Shown piece by piece: positions 32,858 through 44,409 of a DNA stretch of 64,000 nucleotides (positions are counted from its first letter, which is position 1; the number at the start of each line of letters is the position of its first letter). The stretch covers positions 372,001 to 436,000 of the forward strand of contig CAVYFY010000015.1 in the NCBI GenBank assembly GCA_963767835.1. The letters are read 5' to 3'. The notes beneath the pieces are model-generated. The model saw only the letters and a program-made list of their open reading frames with translations. It was not told the origin of the DNA and did no database searches. The stretch comes from SIAQ01 sp963767835. Its GTDB lineage: Bacteria > Planctomycetota > Planctomycetia > Gemmatales > Gemmataceae. Position numbers and translations under genes: made by a program.

Positions 32858-33910
<1,053 letters not shown>

Positions 33911-33921
33911 ATCGCTCAATC

Positions 33922-34098
33922 ATGAACCTCCGCAGCCTGCATTCTTGGAACCTGACGCCGCGCCAGGCGATCGCGCTGCAAAAGGAGCTCGCGAAAATCA
34001 TCGATGTGGAGTGCCCGCTGAAGAAATGCCCCGAACCGACACGGCAAGCCCACCTGGAAGTCAATCGCCTACGGCTGCGCGACCATTTCCCACAATAG
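33922..34098 (+). CDS. Short ORF resembling the N terminus of endonuclease V
   Basis: 58 residues: MNLRSLHSWNLTPRQAIALQ, then KELAKIIDVECPLKKC. The first 25 residues look like the start of deoxyribonuclease V (Nfi). The catalytic domain does not follow in any frame that I can read, and the rest is unrelated. It is either a truncated nfi remnant or a small unrelated gene. No good ribosome site. Confidence 0.35.
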   Translation: MNLRSLHSWNLTPRQAIALQKELAKIIDVECPLKKCPEPTRQAHLEVNRLRLRDHFPQ

Positions 34099-34219
34099 GC
34101 TGGATCACCGGCGTGTCCACCAATAATGCTTCACCAACGTCATATAATAGTGTTGTTTGGCTGAGGGCTCATGGCAAAGAAAAACAGCGATACCCTGTGA
34201 GACCGTGCAGGAGATCCAC

Positions 34220-34943
34220 ATGGCCGTCGATGCTCCAGACGCCCAAATCGATGAAGGGAGCAGCAGCGCACGCGGACAAAGGCAACAGCGGCTGGAGGTT
34301 GCCGTCTTCCTTTTCCTCGTCGTACCTTCGCTGGTGCTGTCGCTGTTCGCGATCCGCCAGGGAATTCTGAACTTTGTGGTCACGGCCGCGGCGATTATCT
34401 GCCGCGATCTCAGCCTCATCAGCCTGATCTTGTTCTTCCTTTGGCGCAACGGCAAAGCGCTCACCCAGATTGGCTGGAATTTTCGGTGCGTTGCGAAGGA
34501 ATTGATTCTTGGCGCCGTGCCTGTTCATTCCGTTCACGCTCGTAACGGCCGGGCTTGACTGGGTCTTGTTGCGGGCCGGGTTGTCGGCCCCTGCAACACC
34601 GCTTCCGTCCGTCCTGAAAGTTGAAGGACGTTATGAGGTTCTGTTGGCCCTGGTCCTGATAACGGTTGTGGCGGTGGCGGAAGAGACCATCTTCCGCGGC
34701 TACCTGCTGCTGCGATTTCGCGCCATCCTCCGCAGTTCGACATGGGCGATACTGCTGTCTTCGGCGATCTTTTCGGTGGGACACGGTTACGAAGGGTCGG
34801 CCGGGCTAGTGACCGTGGGCGTCATGGGGGTGCTGTTGGCCTGTGTTTACCTGTGGCGCGGCAGCCTCGCGGCCTCGATCGTCATGCACTTCCTACAAGA
34901 CTTTCTTGGCATCGTGCTGATGCCCTTCCTGGAGATCAAGTAA
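34220..34943 (+). CDS. CPBP family intramembrane protease (frame break near 34510)
   Basis: From ATG 34220 (AGGAG upstream): a polar N terminus, then membrane helices (VAVFLFLVVPSLVLSLFAIR and others). The frame breaks near 34510 and resumes APCLFIPFTLVTAGLDW. Motif 1 is EETIFRGYLLLRF, motif 2 FSVGHGYEG and motif 3 HFLQDF, the CPBP/Abi glutamate and histidine sites. About 240 residues. It is predicted to cut substrates within the membrane; target unknown. 52 bp upstream of the CLC gene. Confidence 0.85.
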
Positions 34944-34995
34944 CGGCAGCCGGAAGTAGTCGGGAAGCGCGATCCGTGCACTCGGGAGTATGCTC

Positions 34996-36774
34996 ATGGC
35001 GCAGACTGCGACGCACGCCAAGCGGCTCGGACCGCTGCGGTTTTACATCTGGTCGATGGTGATCGGCGTGGTGGCGGCGTTCGGGGCGGTTTTCTTTCGG
35101 GGCCTGATTGCGTTTTTCCACAACTTGCTTTTCCTCGGGGAATTGTCGGTATTCTATGACGCCAACGTGCATACGCCGCCCAGCCCGTGGGGGCCGTTCG
35201 TGATTTTGGTTCCGGTGCTGGGCGCCGCCGGCGTCGCCTTTCTGGTCGGCAACTTCGCCCCCGAGGCGAAGGGGCATGGCGTGCCGGAGGTGATGGATGC
35301 AATTTACTACAGCCGCGGCGTCGTTCGCCCGATTGTCGCCGTCATCAAGTCGCTGGCTTCGGCGCTGTCGATCGGCAGCGGGGGGTCGGTCGGCCGCGAG
35401 GGGCCGATCATTCAGATCGGTTCGTCTTTTGGCTCGACGCTGGGACAGCTTCTGAAGGTGCCGGGTTGGCAGCGCGTGACCTTGATTGCCGCCGGGGCGG
35501 GAGGCGGCATCGCGGCCACGTTCAACACACCCATCGGCGGCGTGTTGTTCGCGGTCGAAATCGTCATGCAGGAGGTCAGCGCCCGTACTCTCGTGCCGGT
35601 GACGATCGCCACCGTGACCGCCTCCTACGTGGGCCGGCTGATCCTCGGCGGCCATCCGGCGTTCGAGATTCCTGAATTTCAAACGCCCGATTTCGCGCCC
35701 ACCAACCCGTTTGTCCTGCTGCTGTTCTCGACCCTCGGCCTGCTGACGGGCCTGGTTTCCGTGATCTACATCCGTTCGATCTATGCCTTCGAGGATTTTT
35801 TCGACAAGCGAATCGGCGGGAGCTATTACCGCCGCCACCTTGGCGGCATGTTTTGGGTTGGCGTCATCATGTATGCGGTGCTCGCCGCCACGGGGCATTA
35901 CCACGTCGAGGGGGTCGGCTACGCCACCATCAACGACGTGCTTTCCGGCGATTGGTCATGGCTTCTGTTGGCCCTGTTCGCGCTCAAGTTGCTGACCACA
36001 TCCCTGACGCTCGGCTCCGGCGCTTCCGGCGGCGTCTTCTCCCCGGCGCTTTTCATGGGGGCCACGCTGGGCGGCGTGTTTGGATTGGCCGCGAAACAGG
36101 TCTTCCCGACGCTGCCGATCCAGCCGGCCGCCTTCGCCGTCGCTGGCATGGCTGGCGTAGTCGGCGGCGCGACGGGCGCCGCTATCACCGCCGTCGTCAT
36201 GATCTTCGAAATGACGCTCGACTACCGTGTCGTCATTCCCATGACCATCACGGTCGCACTCAGCTACGGCGTCCGCACGCTCATCCAGCCGCAGAGCATC
36301 TACACGCTCAAACTAGCCCGCCGCGGGCATTACATCCCCGACGCCTTGCGAGCTATTCTCTATCACCTGAAACGAACCGGCGAGATCATGGACGTTCAGT
36401 TCGTCGCCGTCCCCGCCAGCGGCACCATCGCCGACTTCGTGCGCATCGCGTTGGATCGGCCCGAGGTGACGTGCTTCCCGGTCGAGGGGCCCGCGGGCCT
36501 GATCGGGTTTCTGACGCGGGACTCGGCGCTTCGGCCCGCCACCCCGGAAGACGATCATGCCTGCCTGGGCGACCTCGCGGACAAAAGATTTGTCATCGTG
36601 CATGAGCAGACGCCGCTCCTGGAAGCGATGAGCCGGATGCGCGCCGCAGGCGCTTCTTTGGCCTTGGTGACAGATGGTTCGACTAGTCCAACCGGCTGTA
36701 AAATCATGGGTCTGATCACAAAACATCAGATCGCCACCGCCGTAATGGAGGGGCTGGAAATGTTCTCCGATTGA
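34996..36774 (+). CDS. CLC-type chloride channel/antiporter with CBS-like C terminus
   Basis: 592 residues from ATG 34996 (GGGAG seven bases upstream; ATG 34990 possible). CLC motifs are GSGGSVGREGP, including the gating glutamate in GREGP, then GGGIAATFNTPIGGVLFAVE and GASGGVFSPALFMG. About ten membrane segments up to residue 440. The soluble tail includes MDVQFVAVPASGTIADFVRI and LEAMSRMRAAGASLALVTDG, consistent with a CBS pair. The gating Glu favours a Cl-/H+ exchanger. Inner membrane. Confidence 0.92.
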   Translation: MAQTATHAKRLGPLRFYIWSMVIGVVAAFGAVFFRGLIAFFHNLLFLGELSVFYDANVHTPPSPWGPFVILVPVLGAAGVAFLVGNFAPEAKGHGVPEVMDAIYYSRGVVRPIVAVIKSLASALSIGSGGSVGREGPIIQIGSSFGSTLGQLLKVPGWQRVTLIAAGAGGGIAATFNTPIGGVLFAVEIVMQEVSARTLVPVTIATVTASYVGRLILGGHPAFEIPEFQTPDFAPTNPFVLLLFSTLGLLTGLVSVIYIRSIYAFEDFFDKRIGGSYYRRHLGGMFWVGVIMYAVLAATGHYHVEGVGYATINDVLSGDWSWLLLALFALKLLTTSLTLGSGASGGVFSPALFMGATLGGVFGLAAKQVFPTLPIQPAAFAVAGMAGVVGGATGAAITAVVMIFEMTLDYRVVIPMTITVALSYGVRTLIQPQSIYTLKLARRGHYIPDALRAILYHLKRTGEIMDVQFVAVPASGTIADFVRIALDRPEVTCFPVEGPAGLIGFLTRDSALRPATPEDDHACLGDLADKRFVIVHEQTPLLEAMSRMRAAGASLALVTDGSTSPTGCKIMGLITKHQIATAVMEGLEMFSD

Positions 36775-36982
36775 ATTGATCAGCGACGCCAGGGCCACGA
36801 CGGGACCGCATCGGCAAAGCACCGACCGGAGCACGGCTGCAAGGGGAGTGATGCCACGTCATCCCTCCGGACGAGCAAGGAAATAAATCATGGCGAAGAG
36901 AAAAAACCAGCAAACGGCGTCGGTCAAGTTGTGCGCGGCGAGATTCTCACGAAGCCGCCGAGGAAACACCGCCGCCGTTGAT

Positions 36983-37330
36983 TCACAGCATCAGCTCGCG
37001 AATCGGCTCCCCGTCGTCCAAAAGCTGCCGCGGTCGCCCGCTGAAATCGGGCACGGCAATGGTCGGGTCGATGCCGAGCGTGTGATAGACGGTGCCCAGG
37101 ATGTTTTGCGGGCCGACGGCGCGCGTGCGGGGACGCTGGCCTCGGCTGTTGGTCGCGCCGATTTCCTGGCCGCTGCGGACGGCGCGGGCAAAGAGGGCGA
37201 AAGTAGGAATTGGTGGCCGTACCACGGCGAATCGGGCGCGTGCCCGCGTAGATATAGCGGTCGTCGGGCTTGCCGTAGCGATCGCGCACACGCTGCGATT
37301 CCTGGCTCACATCGAATGCCGCCCGTGCCC
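36983..37330 (-). pseudogene. DUF1501 protein remnant
   Basis: The minus strand carries the C-terminal end of a planctomycete DUF1501 sulfatase-like protein: RAVRSGQEIGATNSRGQRPR, VGPQNILGTVYHTLGIDP, DFSGRPRQLLDDGEPIREL, with its stop at 36983. Upstream, in another frame, only FDVSQESQRVRDRYGKPDDR remains of the middle, and the N-terminal and central domains are gone. Unlike the single-base breaks elsewhere, most of the gene is missing, so this is true decay. The stretches 36775-36982 and 37331-37480 hold no other gene I can support. Confidence 0.55.
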
Positions 37331-37480
37331 ACCGGTTTTGCTTCGCATGCAGACTGAATTTTGTCCCCCGTCTTTGCACGCGGAGCAGGCCGCATAGAAT
37401 CGTTGATGTTGGAGTGGGCGAGCGGCGGGACTTTTACTCCCCTCTCGCTCCTCGGATGAGCGCGCCAATGGATGCAGCCC

Positions 37481-37945
37481 ATGAGCAGCGAACAATCGCC
37501 GACGCTGGAAACCGATCCGCGCTTTCCGTCCGGGCCGTGGGTCGGCTATTTCCTGCAAAAGGGCTTGCCGGGCAAGCACACGATGGAGTTGCGCCTCACG
37601 TTTCAAGCGGGCAACATGAACGGTGAAGGCCGCGATCGCGTCGGCGAATTTCTCATCAAAGGCCATTACGACATCGCCGACGGCAAATGCTACTGGACCA
37701 AGAAATACCTCGGCAAGCACGATGTCTTCTACCAGGGCTTCAACGAGGGCAAAGGCATCTGGGGCGTGTGGGAGATCGGCCAACTCGCGCGCGGCGGGTT
37801 CCACATCTGGCCCGAAGCGATGGGCGATCCGACGGACGACCATCTCGTCGCGGAGGCCGAGCTGCCTGATGAGGGACCGATGTCTTGGCCGGAGGGGGAA
37901 CCGGTTGAAATTGGAGCTGGTTCATCAGGAAAGGATGCGCCATGA
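37481..37945 (+). CDS. Hypothetical protein coupled to the sulfite-oxidase-like gene
   Basis: 154 residues from ATG 37481 (ATG 37472 in the same frame is an alternative). Contains FPSGPWVGYFLQKGLPGKHT, MELRLTFQAGNMNGEGRDRV, GHYDIADGKCYWTKKYLGKH and GIWGVWEIGQLARGGFHIWP. It looks like a small soluble beta-rich protein. No known domain. Its TGA overlaps the next ATG (ATGA), so it is translated together with the molybdopterin enzyme and may serve it. Confidence 0.65.
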   Translation: MSSEQSPTLETDPRFPSGPWVGYFLQKGLPGKHTMELRLTFQAGNMNGEGRDRVGEFLIKGHYDIADGKCYWTKKYLGKHDVFYQGFNEGKGIWGVWEIGQLARGGFHIWPEAMGDPTDDHLVAEAELPDEGPMSWPEGEPVEIGAGSSGKDAP

Positions 37946-39093
37946 ATGTTCTTTCACGCCGCGGCTTCTTGCAGGGTACATCGGCATTATCGCTTGCGCT
38001 CGTGCGCGGCGAGCATGTTCTCGCCGGTGAGCCGATGCGCTTGCAGCGGATTCAGCGCTCGGAGACGCCCTTGACGCTGGAAACTCCGCTGGCGGCCCTC
38101 GATCAGGCGCTGACGCCGAACGAACTCTTTTACGTGCGCAACCATTTCCGCGTGCCGGAGCTGGAAGCGAAGACGTGGCGGCTGCGCGTAGTCGGCGCCG
38201 TGGAACGCGAGCTCGAATTGTCGCTGGAAGATTTGCGCCGCATGACCTCGCGCACCGTGACGATGACGCTCGAATGTGCCGGCAACTCGCGCGCCTCGCT
38301 CAACGCGGCGGTGCGCGGCGTCCAGTGGGGCAATGGCGCCGTCAGCACCACCGAATGGACCGGCGTCAGTCTCATCGACGTGCTCAATCGCGCCGGCCTG
38401 CGCAACGGGGCGGTCGATGTCGTCTTGGAAGGGGCCGACCGTGGCGAGCTTACCGCGGAGCCACGCACGCCCGGCGTCATCCCGTATTCGCGCAGCGTGC
38501 CGATGGCCAAAGCCAGGCAACAGAGCGTGCTGCTCGCTTACCGCATGCGCAACGCCGACGTGCCACGCAATCATGGCTTCCCAGTGCGCGCCATCGTGCC
38601 AAGCTGGTACGGCATGGCGTCGGTGAAATGGCTGACGCGCATCCTCGTCACCGATCGGGCGTTCAACGGCTATTTCCAATCGCTCGATTACAGCATCTTC
38701 GAGCGCCGGCAAGGGGCCGTCACGGTGACGCCATTGACCGAGATGGCGGTGAAATCGGTGATTGTTTACCCGGCGCCGATGCAGCGGGTCGCCCCGAACA
38801 CCGCCGTCGAGGTGCGCGGCGTCGCCTGGACCGGCGAATCGGGGATCACGCGCGTCGAGATCAGCAGCGACGCCGGCCGGACCTGGACGCAGGCGCGATC
38901 GCCGGGGGAAGCTCGCGCCGGCTGCTGGCGCATGTGGGCATTCAACTGGCGCACCCCCACTCAAGCCGGCCGCGTATCCCTGTTGGCCCGCGCCACGGAT
39001 GCCCGCGGCCACACCCAGCCGATGCAGCGCGACACCGACCGCCGCGGCTACATGATCAACCATGTCGTGCCGGTGGAAGTCGATGTGCGCTAG
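37942..39093 (+). CDS. Sulfite oxidase-like molybdopterin oxidoreductase, Tat-exported
   Basis: 383 residues. The N terminus MNVLSRRGFLQGTSALSLAL has the twin-arginine motif SRRGFLQ. The oxidoreductase domain gives NELFYVRNHFRVPELEAKTW and TLECAGNSRASLNAAVRG, where the Cys ligates molybdenum, plus VPMAKARQQSVLLAYRMRNA. A C-terminal dimerisation domain follows (AVEVRGVAWTGESGITRVEI, SSDAGRTWTQA). It likely oxidises sulfite or a similar substrate in the periplasm. It has no haem domain, so electrons must go to a separate carrier. Coupled to the gene at 37481. Confidence 0.88.
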   Translation: MNVLSRRGFLQGTSALSLALVRGEHVLAGEPMRLQRIQRSETPLTLETPLAALDQALTPNELFYVRNHFRVPELEAKTWRLRVVGAVERELELSLEDLRRMTSRTVTMTLECAGNSRASLNAAVRGVQWGNGAVSTTEWTGVSLIDVLNRAGLRNGAVDVVLEGADRGELTAEPRTPGVIPYSRSVPMAKARQQSVLLAYRMRNADVPRNHGFPVRAIVPSWYGMASVKWLTRILVTDRAFNGYFQSLDYSIFERRQGAVTVTPLTEMAVKSVIVYPAPMQRVAPNTAVEVRGVAWTGESGITRVEISSDAGRTWTQARSPGEARAGCWRMWAFNWRTPTQAGRVSLLARATDARGHTQPMQRDTDRRGYMINHVVPVEVDVR

Positions 39094-39178
39094 ACTGACC
39101 TTTCCCCACCGCGCGGTTTGGGGTAACCTGCACCATGCGCACCCCGCCGCATTTTGCCCCTCTCCATGAGGTTGGTGC

Positions 39179-40216
39179 ATGAAATCTCCCCACGATCCCA
39201 GTAAGCCTTTTTACCAAATTCACGAGCACACGCCCCAGCAGCCGGACGACGAAGGCAAGAGCTACGGCGTCGATCATTACGTGCAGCAGATCCACGAGAC
39301 CGCGGAGAAGCTGAAGCAAGATCACGCTGACCGCGGCGACATCAAGATGCTCAGCGTCGCCCTGCGCGAGCTGCGGTATTGCCTCAAGGTTTTCTCCAGG
39401 TACCGCGATCGTCGGCAGGTCACCGTGTTCGGCTCCGCGCGCCTTGCCGCGGATGATCCGTCCTTTCAGCAATGCGTCGAGTTCAGCCGCCGCATCGCCG
39501 AGGCGGGCTTCATGGTCATCACCGGCGGGGGCAACGGCATCATGGAAGCGGGCCATCTCGGCGCCGGCCGCGAAAACTCCATCGGCCTGAACATCCTCCT
39601 GCCCTTCGAGCAGCATCCCAACACCGTCATCCTCGGCGATTCCAAGCTCATGCACCTGCGCTACTTCTTCACCCGCAAGCTCCTCTTCGTCAAGGAATGC
39701 GAGGCCGTCGCACTCTTTCCCGGCGGGTTCGGCACGCTCGACGAAGGCTTCGAAGTCCTGACGCTGGTGCAGACCGGCAAGAGCCATCTGTTCCCGATTG
39801 TCATGATCGACGCGCCCGGCAACGATTACTGGCGGCATTTCCTGCGCTTCACCCAGGACGTGCTGCTGGCACGCAAGCTGATTTCCGAAGAAGACCTGAG
39901 CCTGTTCAAGGTGACCAATTCGGTCGAGGAAGCGATCGGCGAGATCGTCAACTTCTACCGTGTCTACCACAGCATGCGCTATGTCCACGGCGACCTGGTG
40001 GTTCGCCTCAACCGTGCGATTACCGACGCCACCTTCCGCAAGATCCGCACCGAATTCGGCGACATTATCCGCAGCGGCACATTTGAGATGACGAAGGCAT
40101 TGCCGGAGGAGAGCGAAGAAACGCAGTTGGCGGATTTGCCGCGGTTGAAGTTCCGCTTCGATCGGCACAAGCTGGGGCGCCTGCGGCAGCTTATCGACGT
40201 GGTGAATCAGGATTAG
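39179..40216 (+). CDS. LOG-family (TIGR00730-like) protein
   Basis: 345 residues. The Rossmann-like LOG/'lysine decarboxylase' fold shows FGSARLAADDPSFQQ, GGGNGIMEAGHLGAGRENS, GLNILLPFEQHPN and the signature FPGGFGTLDEGFEVLTLVQT (PGGxGTxxE). Plain LOG enzymes release free cytokinin-type bases from nucleotides. The extra N-terminal 75 and C-terminal 90 residues put it in the longer bacterial subgroup, possibly nucleotide 5'-monophosphate nucleosidases. An orphan riboswitch on the other strand points into its 3' end. Confidence 0.85.
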   Translation: MKSPHDPSKPFYQIHEHTPQQPDDEGKSYGVDHYVQQIHETAEKLKQDHADRGDIKMLSVALRELRYCLKVFSRYRDRRQVTVFGSARLAADDPSFQQCVEFSRRIAEAGFMVITGGGNGIMEAGHLGAGRENSIGLNILLPFEQHPNTVILGDSKLMHLRYFFTRKLLFVKECEAVALFPGGFGTLDEGFEVLTLVQTGKSHLFPIVMIDAPGNDYWRHFLRFTQDVLLARKLISEEDLSLFKVTNSVEEAIGEIVNFYRVYHSMRYVHGDLVVRLNRAITDATFRKIRTEFGDIIRSGTFEMTKALPEESEETQLADLPRLKFRFDRHKLGRLRQLIDVVNQD

Positions 40217-40227
40217 CTGTGCTCGGC

Positions 40228-40291
40228 ATACCAACCCGAAGCGCGAGCGAGGGTTTTCGTGGATGCGCTCGCTTGCGCTTCGGGTTGGTAT
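40228..40291. repeat. ATACCAACCCGAAGCGC palindrome
   Basis: Arms 40228-40251 and 40268-40291 pair at 23 of 24 positions (ATACCAACCCGAAGCGCGAG and complement). It lies just past the LOG gene stop. Confidence 0.8.
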
Positions 40292-40299
40292 GCGACGCG

Positions 40300-40336
40300 C
40301 AAGAAAAGAGCCAGGCTCTCCACGAGAGAGCCTGGC
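40300..40336 (-). terminator. Terminator of the c-di-GMP riboswitch
   Basis: On the minus strand, GCCAGGCTCTC (40336-40326) pairs with GAGAGCCTGGC (40320-40310), an 11-bp perfect stem, followed by TCTTTTCTT. It starts 28 bases after the aptamer, the expected position for an expression platform. Confidence 0.75.
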
Positions 40337-40364
40337 GTAAACCAAGCCTACTTACGGGTCCCGT

Positions 40365-40462
40365 CCATCCCTTCGGTAGCCTGGCAGCCTTATCCGCCCC
40401 ACTTGGGACGGCAAGAGCCCATGGCTTTGCGTCCCCGCCTCACGACGGGTTTGCCTTTATCG
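40365..40462 (-). promoter_or_regulatory. c-di-GMP-I (GEMM-I) riboswitch aptamer, no gene downstream
   Basis: Read on the minus strand: GATAAAGGCAAACC, then hairpin CCGTC-GTGA-GGCGG with a GNRA tetraloop, GGGACGCAAAGCC, a second stem carrying GGATAAGG (a tetraloop receptor-like segment) and GGCTACCGAA. These are the conserved blocks of the GEMM-I class in the right order. The base just before CAAACC is G, as in c-di-GMP-binding members. A terminator follows, but beyond it lie only a palindrome and the antisense strand of the LOG gene. Confidence 0.85.
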
Positions 40463-40575
40463 AGAATGGGGATTTTCTCGTGCGACGCGATGCTCGGTTG
40501 CCTTCGCGTCGCACATCCAACCATAGGCCGCAAAATCGGCAAAAGCAAATTAATCGGCACAATTTTCAGTGAAAG

Positions 40576-40636
40576 CAAGCCCAGGCGTGAAGTGCTCCGA
40601 ACCCCTGGGATTCGGAGCACTTCATGCCCGGGCTTG
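40576..40636. repeat. CAAGCCCAGGCGTGAAGTGC palindrome
   Basis: Arms 40576-40601 and 40611-40636 pair at 24 of 26 positions around the 9-nt loop CCCCTGGGA. It lies between the riboswitch and queE and has no T-run. Confidence 0.75.
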
Positions 40637-40665
40637 CCGTAAAATGACAGTGATGAGGGTTGCCG

Positions 40666-41298
40666 ATGTTCGCGGTCAAGGAAATTTTCTATACGCTGCA
40701 GGGCGAAGGGTATCACACGGGCCGGGCGGCGGTGTTTTGTCGATTCGCGGGGTGCAATCTCTGGACCGGCCTGGAGAAGGACCGTGCCAAGGCGATCTGC
40801 GATTTCTGCGACACCGATTTTGTCGGCGTCGATGGCGAAGGCGGCGGCCGCTTTGCCGACGAAGACGCGCTGGCAGATGCGATTGACGCGAAATGGCCGA
40901 GTCCGGGCCGGGGCAAGAAATTTGTCGTCTGCACCGGCGGCGAACCGCTCTTGCAGATGACCGAGGAATTCGTCCGATCCCTGCACCAACGCGGCTTCGA
41001 AGTCGCCATCGAAACCAACGGCACCAAACGGCCGCCGCCCGGCATCGACTGGATTTGCGTCAGCCCCAAGGCGAACGCCGAACTCGTGCTGACATCGGGC
41101 GACGAATTGAAGCTGATCTATCCGCAAGCCGGCGCTGACCCGGCGCTTTACGAGAATCTCGATTTCGTGCATTTCTTCTTGCAGCCGATGGATGGCCCGC
41201 AGCGCGAACGCAACACGCAGCTCACCGTCAATTTTTGCCTGGACCATCCGCTGTGGCGCTTGAGTTTGCAAACGCACAAAATCCTCGGCATCAAGTGA
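40666..41298 (+). CDS. queE: 7-carboxy-7-deazaguanine synthase (radical SAM)
   Basis: 210 residues from ATG 40666 (GAGGG upstream). It makes CDG from CPH4 in queuosine/deazaguanine synthesis. KEIFYTLQGEGYHTGRAAVF is followed by CNLWTGLEKDRAKAICDFC, giving the C-x14-C-x2-C cluster motif of one QueE subtype, then CTGGEPLLQM (the GGE motif) and IETNGTKRPPPG. The end LSLQTHKILGIK is typical. No other queuosine genes are in the window. Confidence 0.93.
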   Translation: MFAVKEIFYTLQGEGYHTGRAAVFCRFAGCNLWTGLEKDRAKAICDFCDTDFVGVDGEGGGRFADEDALADAIDAKWPSPGRGKKFVVCTGGEPLLQMTEEFVRSLHQRGFEVAIETNGTKRPPPGIDWICVSPKANAELVLTSGDELKLIYPQAGADPALYENLDFVHFFLQPMDGPQRERNTQLTVNFCLDHPLWRLSLQTHKILGIK

Positions 41299-41397
41299 TC
41301 CAGCACCGGCAACGCGTCGAGCGCTTGACGGTTTAGCGCACAGCATCATTCACTACAATGATTTTTTCGATCCGACAACCCAAAGAGAACCCACGCA

Positions 41398-43072
<1,675 letters not shown>

Positions 43073-43096
43073 TGTCGCTGATGGTATCATGTCGAG

Positions 43097-43354
43097 ATGA
43101 TTGCCAAGTGTCATGTGACTTTTGCCAAGCTTCGACGCCTACTGGAGCAGGTGGGGTATCGCCACGAACACTACAGGCGCGGCGAGATATTTCACCTATC
43201 GGAAGAGCGCGAGCTTTACTATCGCCCCTACCAAGACCGGGACTATGTGCTCGCTCGCGACATTGTGAGGACTCGCGGTTTCCTCGACGATTGGGGCCAG
43301 CTCGACGCCGCCGACTTCGATGCGTTTCTCGAATCAACGACCAAGCCGGCGTGA
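43097..43354 (+). CDS. Small hypothetical protein
   Basis: 85 residues: MIAKCHVTFAKLRRLLEQVG, FHLSEERELYYRPYQDRDYV and a C-terminal DAADFDAFLES. The helix-strand pattern and size recall HicA-like small RNA-binding toxins, but the catalytic His is not where it should be and no antitoxin partner is next to it. I do not assign a function. Confidence 0.5.
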   Translation: MIAKCHVTFAKLRRLLEQVGYRHEHYRRGEIFHLSEERELYYRPYQDRDYVLARDIVRTRGFLDDWGQLDAADFDAFLESTTKPA

Positions 43355-43428
43355 TCGACGGGATACCATATGCCGCAACTTTCTTGGAATAAAGCCGATT
43401 CGGCCGCTTGCCTCCCGGGTCCATCGCC

Positions 43429-44315
43429 ATGAAAGAGAACGCATCTCACCATTCGAGTAAACCCAATAAACCGCCAGACGTCCTCGGCTGCATGCTTGGC
43501 GTGCTGCTCACCATGATTTTCCTTATGCCGGGGTTGTTGTGGGGATATGCATCGGTTGCGAGTTTCTCGGGCACGGAAATGGCGGATGGTGTCGTGATCG
43601 GAATCGAAGACACCTACACCCGCAATGAGAATTCTGGTTGTTATTCGTACCGTCCCATTGTCGAATACATCGTGGCGGAGAGGCGTTATCGTTGTAAGAC
43701 TTTCGCCTCGTTTGGCTCGAAAGCTTGGGCCATCGGCGAGCGCATGCGGGTTCGATATAAGCCGGACGACCCGGAAGCGGGCAAGATCGACTCTTTTTTT
43801 GAGCTTTGGCTCGGCCCGCTTGCCTTGACCTTTTTTGCGCCTTCTTTCTGTTTCTGATCTACGTGGGGTCGTTCGCTTCCGGAGCTGAGTCCAAGAACCC
43901 GCGAATCTGGTGGTGGCAGTTCATGGCCGGTCAGGTTTTTTGCCTCGCTTTCTTGGCGCCCGGATTCGTCCTTTGCTTGGTGGCCTATCGTCAGGGAGCC
44001 GGCAGCGAGGAAACCGCCGGGACGATCAGCGCGGTTCGCGTGGCCGATCACGGGACCATTTACTACCGACCCGTTGTTAATTACGAAGTTGACGGCAAAC
44101 CATACGAATGCGATGACATGGAATGGACGACAGGCGAACGTCCCCGCATCGGCTCAAGGGTAGCAATTCGCTACCGAGCGGAAAATCCTCGCGGAGTCAT
44201 CGGCGATTCTTCCAGTTTATTTTGTACCGCGATCTTCTTCCTCTTTGCAGGCACTGTCCCCGAAATAGCGACCGTTGTTTTTTTGATTCGAGGAAGAATC
44301 AAGAAGCGAACTTGA
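43429..44315 (+). CDS. Membrane protein with two DUF3592-like domains (frame break at a T-run)
   Basis: From ATG 43429. A first membrane segment (GCMLGVLLTMIFLMPGLLWG) precedes a DUF3592-like beta domain (YSYRPIVEYIVAERRYRCKT, WAIGERMRVRYKPDDPEAGK). At 43830-43835 a run of six T is one base short; adding a T joins LTFF to CAFFLFLIYVGSFASG. Another membrane helix and a second DUF3592-like domain follow (YYRPVVNYEVDGKPYECDDM, GSRVAIRYRAENPRGVIGD), then a last helix. About 295 residues, four membrane segments. Function unknown. Confidence 0.75.
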
Positions 44316-44409
44316 CCGCATCCCTCGGTTCTCCCCCGCAAATCCCTAAAATGTGAAACGCCGCCCGCGAAGAACAGGTAGTTCCTCGCTCGCCGCTCAC
44401 CACAAGCGA

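Noticed and set aside
39056..40345. Minus-strand open frame downstream of the c-di-GMP riboswitch
   Set aside because: It would be the obvious target, but it is the mirror of the LOG gene, shows no known family, and its start lies inside the repeat/terminator region.
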